64,000 nt of DNA from Taklimakanibacter lacteus (GTDB taxonomy: Bacteria > Pseudomonadota > Alphaproteobacteria > Rhizobiales > Aestuariivirgaceae). The stretch spans positions 114,943 through 178,942 of the forward strand of contig QOZQ01000014.1 in NCBI GenBank assembly GCA_003576695.1. Reading direction: 5' to 3'. The translations under genes were made by a program, and so were the position numbers. The notes under the pieces were generated by a model. That model was given only the letters and a program-made list of their open reading frames with translations, did not search any database and was not told the origin of the DNA. Positions 9,070 to 16,530 of the stretch are shown here, one piece after another. Numbering within the stretch: the stretch's first letter is position 1; each line of letters starts with the position of its first letter.

Positions 9070-9469
9070 ACAGCCTCAGGAGATCTGCCGTGAGACGCTC
9101 CCGCGGTTCTTCCTCGTAAGGAGCACGCACGCCCTGCCCCCAGACAGGTCCCGGCCATGCGGCATCGCTCTCGAACCGGGCGATGACATGCACATGCATC
9201 TGGCGCACGATATTGCCGAGCGCGCCGACATTGAGCTTGCGAGGCGAGAACCTTTGGGCGAGCCCGCGCCCGGCGCGTGCGATCTCGATGGAAAGCACGG
9301 ATTGGTCCTCGGGGCTGAGCTCGGTCCACTCTTCGAGCCCGTCGCGCCGCGGCACCAGGATGAGCCACGGAAAGCGCGCATCATCCATGAGCCGCACCTG
9401 GCACAACGGCCAGTCGACAAGGAATATGCTGTCGGCTGCGAGGCGCGGTGAAAGCTGGAAGCCGGTCAC
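9062..9469 (-). CDS. HIT-family nucleotide hydrolase/transferase-like protein
   Basis: 135 residues with the HIT fold. The conserved beta-strand PWLILVPRRDGLEEW and the late motif RQMHVHVIARFESD (about 92-105) are visible. The canonical motif is His-x-His-x-His; here the first histidine is glutamine, leaving the two that include the catalytic one. HIT proteins hydrolyse or transfer nucleotidyl groups; the substrate cannot be deduced. Probably co-transcribed with the small membrane protein gene upstream on the same strand (14-bp gap). Confidence 0.88.
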   Translation of the reverse strand: MTGFQLSPRLAADSIFLVDWPLCQVRLMDDARFPWLILVPRRDGLEEWTELSPEDQSVLSIEIARAGRGLAQRFSPRKLNVGALGNIVRQMHVHVIARFESDAAWPGPVWGQGVRAPYEEEPRERLTADLLRLFS

Positions 9470-9483
9470 GGGGTCCGGACGGC

Positions 9484-9816
9484 TCAGCGCTTCTTCCAGT
9501 AGTAGAAGGCCTGGAATACGGGGCGATCGACGTCACGGCCGGTCTCGAGCAGCTGCTCCACATGCCAGGCACGGCCGGCGACCCAGATCGTCGACCAGAT
9601 GACCGGGATAAGCCCGAGCGCCATCAGTACATACATCACCATGTCCGGCAGGCCGAGCAGCTTGGAGAAGGCCCAGATGATGGCGGCGAAGGCGGCGCCC
9701 AGCTTGGTCACCGACAAGAGCACGACGCCCGCCGCCGACAGGAAGCTGTTCAGGAATCCCATCGAATGGGACGCCGGCGCAGGTGTGGCCTTGGGGGTGA
9801 TGATTTCCTGTTCCAT
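9484..9816 (-). CDS. Small membrane protein, function unknown
   Basis: 110 residues from ATG 9816 (MEQEIITPKATPAP), with two adjacent membrane segments (about 27-48 and 55-78) and a cytosolic, charged tail ending AFYYWKKR. GGCGG lies upstream. No family recognised. It sits 14 bp before the HIT gene on the same strand. The longer open frame to 9969 adds an arginine-rich stretch unlike a real N-terminus. Confidence 0.7.
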   Translation of the reverse strand: MEQEIITPKATPAPASHSMGFLNSFLSAAGVVLLSVTKLGAAFAAIIWAFSKLLGLPDMVMYVLMALGLIPVIWSTIWVAGRAWHVEQLLETGRDVDRPVFQAFYYWKKR

Positions 9817-10103
9817 GGCGGGAGAGATAGTCTGCCTCGGCTGAAAATGCAAATTTCGCCGGAGGCGGAATGGCATGCCGGGCGGGCGGATCCGGGGGCG
9901 GCAATCATGCCATGGGCGATCTCCCGATCCGAATCCGGATTGTGGCCTACGGGGACGGACCCGGAACAAGCAAACCAGTTGCGTGACAACAAGGAGTTGT
10001 GTGAAAAGCCCGTTGCCAATTTCGGAATCGGGGAACCCAGCCCCGACGATGCCACATTCAGGCGGTTAGACTGCGCCCATCCCAATGATCGGCTCTTGAT
10101 TTC

Positions 10104-10604
10104 ATGAAGCTCTCAAAGCTTGCAAGCCTGCTTTGTCTGTTCTGTAGCACAAGTCTCGCCCAGGCCGCCGATCTCCCCGCATCGGCGGATGAGCTGTCGG
10201 TCTATGCAGGCAAATATCCTTTCGACGTGGTCGACGGCTTTTCCTTCTTCGAGCATCCCAAGGTGATCGCCGCGATCGATGCCGCGGCCGGGCCCGGTAC
10301 CGCCGACTGGATCGAGGATCTCGATGTCGGCACGCCGATAAAGCTGCAGGAGGATGGACTCATCGCCGCGGTCTGCGAGGCGCATAATTGCGGCGGCAAC
10401 AACGCGGCTGTCGCCGTATCGGCCTCAGGCCGGCTGATCGCGCTTTGCCTGTTCTCGAAATCGGGCGATGTCGGCATGGTGGCGGGCCAGGTGCACTGGA
10501 TCGGGCTTAATCTCGACCGCTATGTCGAGCCGCCGGAGGACGGCGGCGGCTGCCCGCGCGACGCCGATGAATTTCTGGAGGCCTATACGCGGGTGATCCA
10601 CTAG
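10104..10604 (+). CDS. Exported protein with Ivy-like (lysozyme inhibitor) motif
   Basis: 166 residues: a signal peptide (MKLSKLASLLCLFCSTSLAQ, cleavage near AQA-AD) and a compact domain. The segment VCEAHNCGGNNAAVAVSASG (about 92-111) matches the conserved CxxHxCG loop of the Ivy family, whose loop blocks the active site of C-type lysozymes. Known Ivy proteins are periplasmic and about 130-160 residues, as here. The rest of the sequence is too divergent for me to be sure; it may belong to a wider Ivy-related family with another ligand. It stands alone, with no operon partner. Confidence 0.6.
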   Translation: MKLSKLASLLCLFCSTSLAQAADLPASADELSVYAGKYPFDVVDGFSFFEHPKVIAAIDAAAGPGTADWIEDLDVGTPIKLQEDGLIAAVCEAHNCGGNNAAVAVSASGRLIALCLFSKSGDVGMVAGQVHWIGLNLDRYVEPPEDGGGCPRDADEFLEAYTRVIH

Positions 10605-10698
10605 GTCTCGCCAATTGACGAATGGTCACCAGTGGCCAGGATGATTCGATTTATGAAGTATCTCGGTTAAGATCATGATTGGAATCGGGAGTTTGGCA

Positions 10699-11316
10699 AT
10701 GCGCTGGACGAGGCTGTTGATCTGCGGAGCCGGGATTCTCATCCCGTCGGCGCCGCTCTTTGCCCAGACCGCTGCTGAAAGCAGCGACGCAACTCTCCTG
10801 CACGGTTGCCAGTGGAAGGAGCAGACCGTTCTCATCCACGGCAAGCCCCATCAGCAGCTGAGCTTCCGCTATCAGGAATGCACGAGCAAGGACTTGCCGA
10901 AAGTCGTCTATGCCTTGAATGAGCGCGAGGAGCTCATCCAGTCCTGGGGCGGCGACCATGGCGGTCCGGTCGCCCAGTTCTGGCCGCTCAACGATGTCAA
11001 ACCATCCGTGCTCATCGAGGACGTCGCATCGCCTTCTATCAAGGAGAAGGAGAAGGGCCGCTGCCTCGTGCATCTCGACTTCGCCTCGGGCACTTACAAC
11101 TACGAGCCCAATGTCTCCTATATGGAAGAGCTTCTCGCGACCGACGAGGTCTTCGCCGCCTGCGGCAATTACGGCACCACCAACGATGCGATCCAGTATT
11201 TCACCGTCATCGACGGCGCCCTGCTCGCTTATGTGTGGCTGGGCCAGGACACGCCGTTCTTCGATCCGGCGAGCTTCAAATATGTCAACACCGAGAAACC
11301 GGGTGTTGTCGAGTAG
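10699..11316 (+). CDS. Hypothetical exported protein
   Basis: 205 residues from ATG 10699 (MRWTRLLICGAG), with a signal peptide cleaved near LFA-QTA. The mature protein has four cysteines and aromatic-rich strands (YNYEPNVSYMEE, IQYFTVIDGALLAYVWLG). No family recognised. The chosen start has GGGAG at 8-bp spacing and an arginine-rich n-region; an ATG at 10675 is in frame but less well placed. Confidence 0.7.
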   Translation: MRWTRLLICGAGILIPSAPLFAQTAAESSDATLLHGCQWKEQTVLIHGKPHQQLSFRYQECTSKDLPKVVYALNEREELIQSWGGDHGGPVAQFWPLNDVKPSVLIEDVASPSIKEKEKGRCLVHLDFASGTYNYEPNVSYMEELLATDEVFAACGNYGTTNDAIQYFTVIDGALLAYVWLGQDTPFFDPASFKYVNTEKPGVVE

Positions 11317-11342
11317 CGCATCGGCCCGTCTGGGCGACGATA

Positions 11343-11580
11343 GGCTCTCCCTCCACCGCCGCCCTTGCTCCGCCGAAGCGAAGCCTCAGCTTCGCGAAGG
11401 CGAGAGGCGGGGAGGGTGGCGCGCGGAATGCGCGTCGGGTGGGGTGTATCCACAAGGAAAATCTCTCAAGCAAAATATTTGCAAGCCATTCAGGCCAGTC
11501 ATCGAATATTTTCCGGTGGAAAGACCCCACCCGGCGCTTCGCGCCACCCTCCCCGCGCTTCGCGCGGCGGAGGGAGAGCC
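11343..11580. repeat. Dispersed palindromic element (family B), copy 1
   Basis: A 238-bp intergenic block whose ends are inverted: GGCTCTCCCTCC at 11343-11354 and GGAGGGAGAGCC at 11569-11580. Inner arms (GGGGAGGGTGGCGCG... and CGCGCCACCCTCCCCGC) also pair, around an AT-richer centre. It abuts the stop codon of the extensin-like gene at 11581. Similar CCCTCCCCGC/GCGGGGAGGG elements occur at 28982, 44707 and 48782. No coding capacity is supported. Confidence 0.75.
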
Positions 11581-12228
11581 CTACTTGCAATAGGCCTTGC
11601 CGCTGCGCCGGTTGGCGAGATCGAGATGGAAATGATCGCCGTGATGGCGGTCTGACCCGGGGCCCAGCACGGTCATGAACTCGCCGCAGGCATCGTGGCG
11701 GATCTCGCGCAGGAAGTCGCGCTCATCGCCGCCGCCGCGCCAGCCCTGCTTGACGGTGATCTTGCGTCCGTCGGCGAGGGTGAAGCTCGATATGTCGATG
11801 GCATTGCCGAAGCCGTGCTCGCTCATGCGGGCGCCGCGCTTGTTGTTGCGCGCCCGGCAGGAATAGGACGCGGCAACCGTGATCGCCGTCACATTCTCGC
11901 CGAAGGCGGTCTGTGCGGCCGGCTGCACCGTGCCGTTCATCCAGTCATGCAGCGGCTGGGTGACGCTGCAATTGAGCGTCGCCGGCTGGGTGAACCGGAC
12001 GCTGGCGACCGAATACATCTTCCACGGATTGGGCACCTGGCAGCCATTGCCCTCATCGATCGGATCGAGCCTCTCGGCTTCGCCCAGGATGCGCGGATCG
12101 GTCAGGCAGTGGATCGGGGGCGCGATGAGCCCTTCGGTGGTGAACTGCTTGGAGCCGTCGCCACAGGCTGAAAGCATGGCGAGCAAGGCTGCGCCGAAGC
12201 CCAGCCCGACAGCTTTGTGGAAACGCAT
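11581..12228 (-). CDS. Extensin-like C-terminal domain lipoprotein (LAS/M15-type fold)
   Basis: 215 residues with a lipoprotein signal: hydrophobic run then LSAC at about residue 21, so probably membrane-anchored. The extensin-like C-terminal domain (about 60-214) carries SEHGFGNAIDISSF (a metal-binding S.H..G.A.D pattern) and DRHHGDHFHLDL, resembling zinc D,D-peptidases of the M15/LAS group. Four or more cysteines may form disulfides in the periplasm. The function of this bacterial family is not established; peptidoglycan binding or cleavage is inferred from the metal motif. GTTAAAATTTTAAG upstream may belong to its promoter. Confidence 0.85.
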   Translation of the reverse strand: MRFHKAVGLGFGAALLAMLSACGDGSKQFTTEGLIAPPIHCLTDPRILGEAERLDPIDEGNGCQVPNPWKMYSVASVRFTQPATLNCSVTQPLHDWMNGTVQPAAQTAFGENVTAITVAASYSCRARNNKRGARMSEHGFGNAIDISSFTLADGRKITVKQGWRGGGDERDFLREIRHDACGEFMTVLGPGSDRHHGDHFHLDLANRRSGKAYCK

Positions 12229-12308
12229 GAAGCAACTCCGGAACGCGACCGACCCGTCCGGACGTTAAAATTTTAAGATTAATGGAGGCTTAGCAGGCGA
12301 GTGCGCGC

Positions 12309-12905
12309 CTATCCTTCGAGCGCGTTCATCAGCTGGACGAGGTCACCTTTGCGCTTCGACAGATAGGACGTGAAGATGCCGCGCTGCATATAGACCATCG
12401 AGAAGCCGAGCACCTTGGCATCGGCGACCTTGTAGCCCTTGTTGCGCCACACCAGCCGCCAGGTGACATTGTAGGTCTGGCCCGACAGCAGATAGATGCG
12501 GCTCGAGACCATCACATCCTTGCCGTCCTGCGTCGCCTCGCCCACTTCGTATTTGGCGATCGGATATTCGCGCGACTGGTCGGCAAAATACCGCGACATG
12601 AACACGGCGACGCCGCGGAAATAGCGCGGCCGCTGGCCCGCCCCCAGATTGGCCTTGTACTGGCCGAGCGAGTAGAGCGCGATATCGGGCACATCGGCAT
12701 AGCGCTGGATGACGCCGAGGAAGCTGGCGACGGTGCCTTGCCGGTGGGCTTCGAGCAGGTCCTTGCCGACCTTCTTCATGAAGGCCACCGAAGGATGGTT
12801 CTTGTCGCCGGCCTGCACCGCCGGGGCGCCCGCGATCGCCAATGCGACGGCGCCACTCGCCTTGATGAAGGCGCGCCGTGACAGGCCCTTTGGAACATCA
12901 GTCAT
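12309..12905 (-). CDS. MlaC-like phospholipid-binding periplasmic protein (paralogue 1)
   Basis: 198 residues with a twin-arginine type signal (GLSRRAFIKASGAVALA) and a mature domain of the MlaC/Ttg2D family: FMKKVGKDLLEAHRQG, the LYSLGQYK motif and the late VTWRLVWRNKGYKVADAKVLG strand pair. MlaC ferries phospholipids between the outer-membrane MlaA complex and the inner-membrane MlaFEDB transporter. It is last in a run of mlaA and three mlaC-like genes on one strand, 72 bp after the second copy. No mlaD/E/F/B gene is present nearby. Confidence 0.85.
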   Translation of the reverse strand: MTDVPKGLSRRAFIKASGAVALAIAGAPAVQAGDKNHPSVAFMKKVGKDLLEAHRQGTVASFLGVIQRYADVPDIALYSLGQYKANLGAGQRPRYFRGVAVFMSRYFADQSREYPIAKYEVGEATQDGKDVMVSSRIYLLSGQTYNVTWRLVWRNKGYKVADAKVLGFSMVYMQRGIFTSYLSKRKGDLVQLMNALEG

Positions 12906-12977
12906 GATTCGACCTGGTTGGCTTGCTCAAATGCTGAGACGTAACGGAACGGGCATCGTTTCGTCAACTGCCCGCCC

Positions 12978-13589
12978 TCACCAGCTTTCGGCGCTCTTCA
13001 GCTCGGCGAACAGCGCGTCGAAATCGCCTTTCGAGCGCTTGAGCACATCGGTGAAGCGCTTCTTGAGCTGCAGCGACAGCCAGACGCCGCGGACGTTGAT
13101 GTCGCCGACCTGACCGGCGCCCAGGATGCGCCAGCGCACCTGCGTGGTCGAGCCGTTCTTGAAGCGCACCAACGAGTTGACGAGCGTCGCGTTGCCCTGC
13201 TTGCTCGATGAATCGATCTCGATCTTGGAGCCCTGGAACTCGTCGATATAGTAGACGAAGAACGCCGCCATATAGAACGACACGAGCTTGACGAATTCTC
13301 CGGCCTTGCCGGGCGGCAGGTTCTTGCGATAGGGCCCGAGCGCCACGAGGCCGACCGAGCGCACATTGGCGTTCTGGTTGATGAGGTTCGACAGGCGCTG
13401 CCGCATGGCGGCCTTGCCGGCGCCGCTATTGGCGACCCTGAGCACGTTGGTGCCGACCGTGGTGACATATCGTTCGGCGGGCGAAAGGGCCAGGGCCTTG
13501 TGGCCCGCCAGGCTGGTTGAGGCGAGCAGCGCGCCAAGGCCCAGGAGTCCGCGGCGGCTCAAACGGCTATTGAAAACAGAATCGCTCAT
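12978..13589 (-). CDS. MlaC-like phospholipid-binding periplasmic protein (paralogue 2)
   Basis: 203 residues. A twin-arginine signal (RLSRRGLLGLGALLA) precedes an MlaC-type domain with LVALGPYRKNLPPGKAGEF (the family's ALGPYR motif) and the closing strands TQVRWRILGAGQVGDINVRG. It is one of three tandem paralogues that are clearly diverged from one another outside these motifs, so the expansion is not recent. The start MSDSVFNSRL at 13589 gives a normal Tat n-region. Confidence 0.85.
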   Translation of the reverse strand: MSDSVFNSRLSRRGLLGLGALLASTSLAGHKALALSPAERYVTTVGTNVLRVANSGAGKAAMRQRLSNLINQNANVRSVGLVALGPYRKNLPPGKAGEFVKLVSFYMAAFFVYYIDEFQGSKIEIDSSSKQGNATLVNSLVRFKNGSTTQVRWRILGAGQVGDINVRGVWLSLQLKKRFTDVLKRSKGDFDALFAELKSAESW

Positions 13590-13686
13590 CCCTGATCCGT
13601 CAGTTGGTTGCCTGCCCTCTCTGGCCGGGTTTTTGCCAGAGGTCGCGGGTCTTATGCAAGCCGGGAAGTGAAAATCGTGTGACGCT

Positions 13687-14265
13687 TCATTGCCTGAGAT
13701 AGGCGAGAAGCGCCGATATCTGGCCGTTGTTCTTCTTCAGGACCGACACGAAATTCGTCTTCTGGGTGGAGGCGAGCCAGATCCCGTCGACATTCACATC
13801 GAATATCCGGAAGCCGCCGCCGCGCTTGACCAGCCGCCATGTCACCGGCACCGATCCGCCGCCGCCGAAATTGAGCACGCTCTTCACCAGGACGCTGTCG
13901 CCGGCATCGGACGTGCCCTTCACCTCGAGGCCCTGCCCGGCAAGCTTCTTGGCATTCTGCTGGAAGACCTTGGCGATATAGTTCTCGACAAGGCCATAAT
14001 ACTCGGACTTCACGTCGTTGGTGAGCGACTTGCGATAGGGGCCGAGCGAATAGATGGCGATGGCCGCAATATCGGCATTCGACCTCAGCAGCGAGCGGAA
14101 CTGGCTCACCGAATTGTTGCGGGCGGCGGCGATGACGCCATTCCCGACTTTCGACACATAGCTCTCGGCCGGCGAGGCGGCGTATGCCAGGGAGGGTAGG
14201 AGCGCCATCGAGGCAGCCAAAGACATGAAAAAGCGACGGCTGAGAGGCCGGACGATGTCAGTCAT
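13687..14265 (-). CDS. MlaC-like phospholipid-binding periplasmic protein (paralogue 3)
   Basis: 192 residues from ATG 14265 (MTDIVRPLSRRFFMS), with an SRRFF-type export signal cleaved near AYA-ASP. The MlaC domain shows SPAESYVSKVGNGVI, IYSLGPYRKSLTND and the VPVTWRLVKRGGGFRIFDVNV strand pair with about the same spacing as in its two neighbours. It begins 10 bp after mlaA ends, so coupling is likely. The longer open frame to 14403 runs through mlaA and is rejected. Confidence 0.87.
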   Translation of the reverse strand: MTDIVRPLSRRFFMSLAASMALLPSLAYAASPAESYVSKVGNGVIAAARNNSVSQFRSLLRSNADIAAIAIYSLGPYRKSLTNDVKSEYYGLVENYIAKVFQQNAKKLAGQGLEVKGTSDAGDSVLVKSVLNFGGGGSVPVTWRLVKRGGGFRIFDVNVDGIWLASTQKTNFVSVLKKNNGQISALLAYLRQ

Positions 14266-14275
14266 CTTGAGTTCC

Positions 14276-15322
14276 TCAATATGGGTTGAGGGTTTGCGGG
14301 AGAGCGGAGGGCGGCAGGCTGTTGACGCCGGAACCCGGATTATATCCGGCCGCTTCATTGGCGATCTCGGCTTGCCGCTTTTGAGCATAGAGATCGCGGA
14401 CACTGGCGTACAAATCGGGCGAATTTTTGCGCAGGTTCTCGTAATCGTCGAGGATGGCCTCGCGGCTCACGACGATCTGGGTGCCGACCGGGATCGATTT
14501 CTGCCACAGCGGCGCATCGTAAAGTATCCAGGTCATCGGATTGACCGCCGTATCGACGACCATGCCGCCGGCGTCACGCGGATTGCTGGGCCCCAGGATC
14601 GGCAGGACCAGATAGGGACCGCTGCCCACCCCCCAGGTGCCGAGCGTCTGGCCGAAATCCTCGCGGTGCAGCGGCTCGCCGAGACCGGTCGCATGATCGA
14701 ATATGCCGCCGATACCGAGCGTGCTGTTCACCATGAAGCGCTTGATCGTGTTGGCGGCCGCTTCCGGATTGCCCTGCAGGATGTCGTTGCTGAGGGTGAT
14801 CGGCGTGGCGAGATTGTTCAGCACATTCGTCACGCCGGTGCGGACGGGGCGCGGAATGACGGCCCGATAGATGCGCGCCGACGGCTCGAGCACCAGGCGA
14901 TCGACGACCTGGTTGAAGCCGAACACCACGCGGTTCACGCCCTCGAACGGATCATCTGCGGCCTCGACGAGATCGCCGGGAATGTCGCCTTCATCACCGC
15001 TGCTCTCGGTGCCGGTCTCGTTCAGATCCTTCGGCACCTGGACGCCATCGACGACGTCAACGCCGGGAACGGTCGCCGCGGGCTCGATGATGACCCGCAT
15101 CGCCGGATCCGCCTTGAAGGCTTTGGCAACTTTGGCGGATTTCTTCTTGCCGGGCTCTTCAGCCGGCTTGACCGTCAGGGCTACGCCCTTGAAAGCGGAC
15201 TTATTGGCCTGACGTTCAGCCGAGGCCGTGCCGGGCAGCAATGCGAACAGCGCGGCAACGCAGACGCATGCAAGCATGCGGCGCATTTGAACGCTCTTTC
15301 GATTGCGCACCACCCGGATCAT
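14276..15322 (-). CDS. mlaA: MlaA/VacJ-family outer-membrane lipid-asymmetry protein
   Basis: 348 residues. The MlaA domain (about 118-310) is clear: DDPFEGVNRVVFGFNQVVD, the RFMVNSTLGIGGIFD loop, EDFGQTLGTWGVGSGPYLVL and ILGPSNPRDAGG. MlaA removes phospholipids from the outer leaflet of the outer membrane and hands them to MlaC. The N-terminus is unusual: a signal peptide ending ASA-ERQ without a lipobox cysteine, then about 80 residues of charged linker. The start at 15322 has AGGAGCGAGA before the ATG. It heads a unit with three mlaC-like genes. Confidence 0.93.
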   Translation of the reverse strand: MIRVVRNRKSVQMRRMLACVCVAALFALLPGTASAERQANKSAFKGVALTVKPAEEPGKKKSAKVAKAFKADPAMRVIIEPAATVPGVDVVDGVQVPKDLNETGTESSGDEGDIPGDLVEAADDPFEGVNRVVFGFNQVVDRLVLEPSARIYRAVIPRPVRTGVTNVLNNLATPITLSNDILQGNPEAAANTIKRFMVNSTLGIGGIFDHATGLGEPLHREDFGQTLGTWGVGSGPYLVLPILGPSNPRDAGGMVVDTAVNPMTWILYDAPLWQKSIPVGTQIVVSREAILDDYENLRKNSPDLYASVRDLYAQKRQAEIANEAAGYNPGSGVNSLPPSALPQTLNPY

Positions 15323-15453
15323 TCTCGCTCCTGTTCGGCCACTTTATCTGATTTTCCCGAAATCACGATCACAAATTATGTGACGCTTCATGTCTCTGCT
15401 TGGACCGCGAGTTAGGCCTTTTTTAGGTTAAGAACAGGCTAACATTGATTTTG

Positions 15454-15473
15454 ACATAAAGATATGTTTATGT
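15454..15473. promoter_or_regulatory. Inverted repeat overlapping the ArsR-methyltransferase start (candidate operator)
   Basis: ACATAAA-GATATG-TTTATGT: 7-bp perfect arms plus a near-symmetric centre, lying directly on the GTG start of the regulator gene. AT-rich palindromes of this form are typical ArsR-family operators, and its position would allow autoregulation of the regulator-metF pair. Binding is inferred. Confidence 0.6.
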
Positions 15474-16530
15474 GAGCATGTCAAACTCCATGGCTGGGCT
15501 TGACCCGGCCATCATGCAGGTTTTCATGGACGAACTTCTTGCCGGAATGCGGGCCATTGCCGAGACGACGCGGCTCAGGCTGCTGTTTGTCCTGTCCCAT
15601 GGCGAGTTCAATGTCAGCGAGTTGACCCAGATCCTGGGCCAGAGCCAGCCGCGCGTCAGCCGCCACCTTAAGTTGATGGCCGAGGCCGGGCTGCTCTCGC
15701 GCTACAAGGAAGGCAGCTGGGTGCTGTTCCGCCTGAGCGAGCAGACGCGCGGCGCCGCCTTGGCGCGCGCCGTCGTCGATCTCCTCCCCGGTTCGGACCA
15801 AGTGCTGGTGAGCGACATTGCCCGCATGGAAGAGATTCGCCGCCAGCGCGCCGAGAACGCCTTGAGCTATTTCCGCACCAACGCGCCCAACTGGGAGAGG
15901 CTGCGCTCGCTGCATGTGAGCGAGGCCGATGTCGAGACCGCGATGCTCGACATGGCGGGGGCTGGCGATCTCGGGAATTTCTTCGATCTCGGCACCGGCA
16001 CCGGCCGCATCCTGGCGCTGTTCGCAGGGCGCGCCGCGCAGGCGACCGGCATCGACCAGAGCCGCGAGATGCTGATCGTCGCCCGCGCCAATCTCGAAGC
16101 GGCGGGTCTGCGCCAGGCGCAGGTGCGCCAGGGCGATATCTATGCCCTGCCCTTCCCTTCGGCGGCTGCCGATTTCGTGACCGTCCACCAGGTCCTGCAT
16201 TACCTCGATGACCCCGGACGCGCTTTGACCGAGGCCGCCCGCGTCCTGAAGCCCGGCGGCCGGCTTCTCATCGTCGATTTCGCGCCGCATGAGCTTGAGC
16301 ATCTGCGCGACCAGCATGCCCATCGCCGTCTCGGCATCGCCCCGGACCTCATGTCCTCATGGCTGAAGCGCGCCGATTTACGATTGATCAAGGAACGGAC
16401 CTTGCCGCCGCCCAGGAGCAATGGCGCGGCAGGCCTCACTGTGTCGCTGTGGCTCGCCCAACGGCCGGCCGATGACATATCGCGCACTGCGCGCGGCGCA
16501 AGAAATCGCGTGGAAGGAAACCTGGCGTGA
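15472..16530 (+). CDS. ArsR-family HTH regulator fused to a SAM-dependent methyltransferase
   Basis: 352 residues. Residues about 15-100 form an ArsR-type winged helix (ETTRLRLLFVLSHGEFNVSE, then QPRVSRHLKLMAEAGLL as recognition helix). About 140-300 form a class I methyltransferase with FFDLGTGTGRIL (SAM loop), an acidic residue at ATGIDQS and the post-loop YLDDPGRALTEAARVLKPGG. Such fusions are often next to metF in alphaproteobacteria. A sensor that reads SAM or SAH through its methyltransferase domain is a reasonable inference. The GTG at 15472 sits inside the palindrome; an ATG at 15478 is an alternative. The stop overlaps metF by 4 bp. Confidence 0.88.
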   Translation: MSMSNSMAGLDPAIMQVFMDELLAGMRAIAETTRLRLLFVLSHGEFNVSELTQILGQSQPRVSRHLKLMAEAGLLSRYKEGSWVLFRLSEQTRGAALARAVVDLLPGSDQVLVSDIARMEEIRRQRAENALSYFRTNAPNWERLRSLHVSEADVETAMLDMAGAGDLGNFFDLGTGTGRILALFAGRAAQATGIDQSREMLIVARANLEAAGLRQAQVRQGDIYALPFPSAAADFVTVHQVLHYLDDPGRALTEAARVLKPGGRLLIVDFAPHELEHLRDQHAHRRLGIAPDLMSSWLKRADLRLIKERTLPPPRSNGAAGLTVSLWLAQRPADDISRTARGARNRVEGNLA

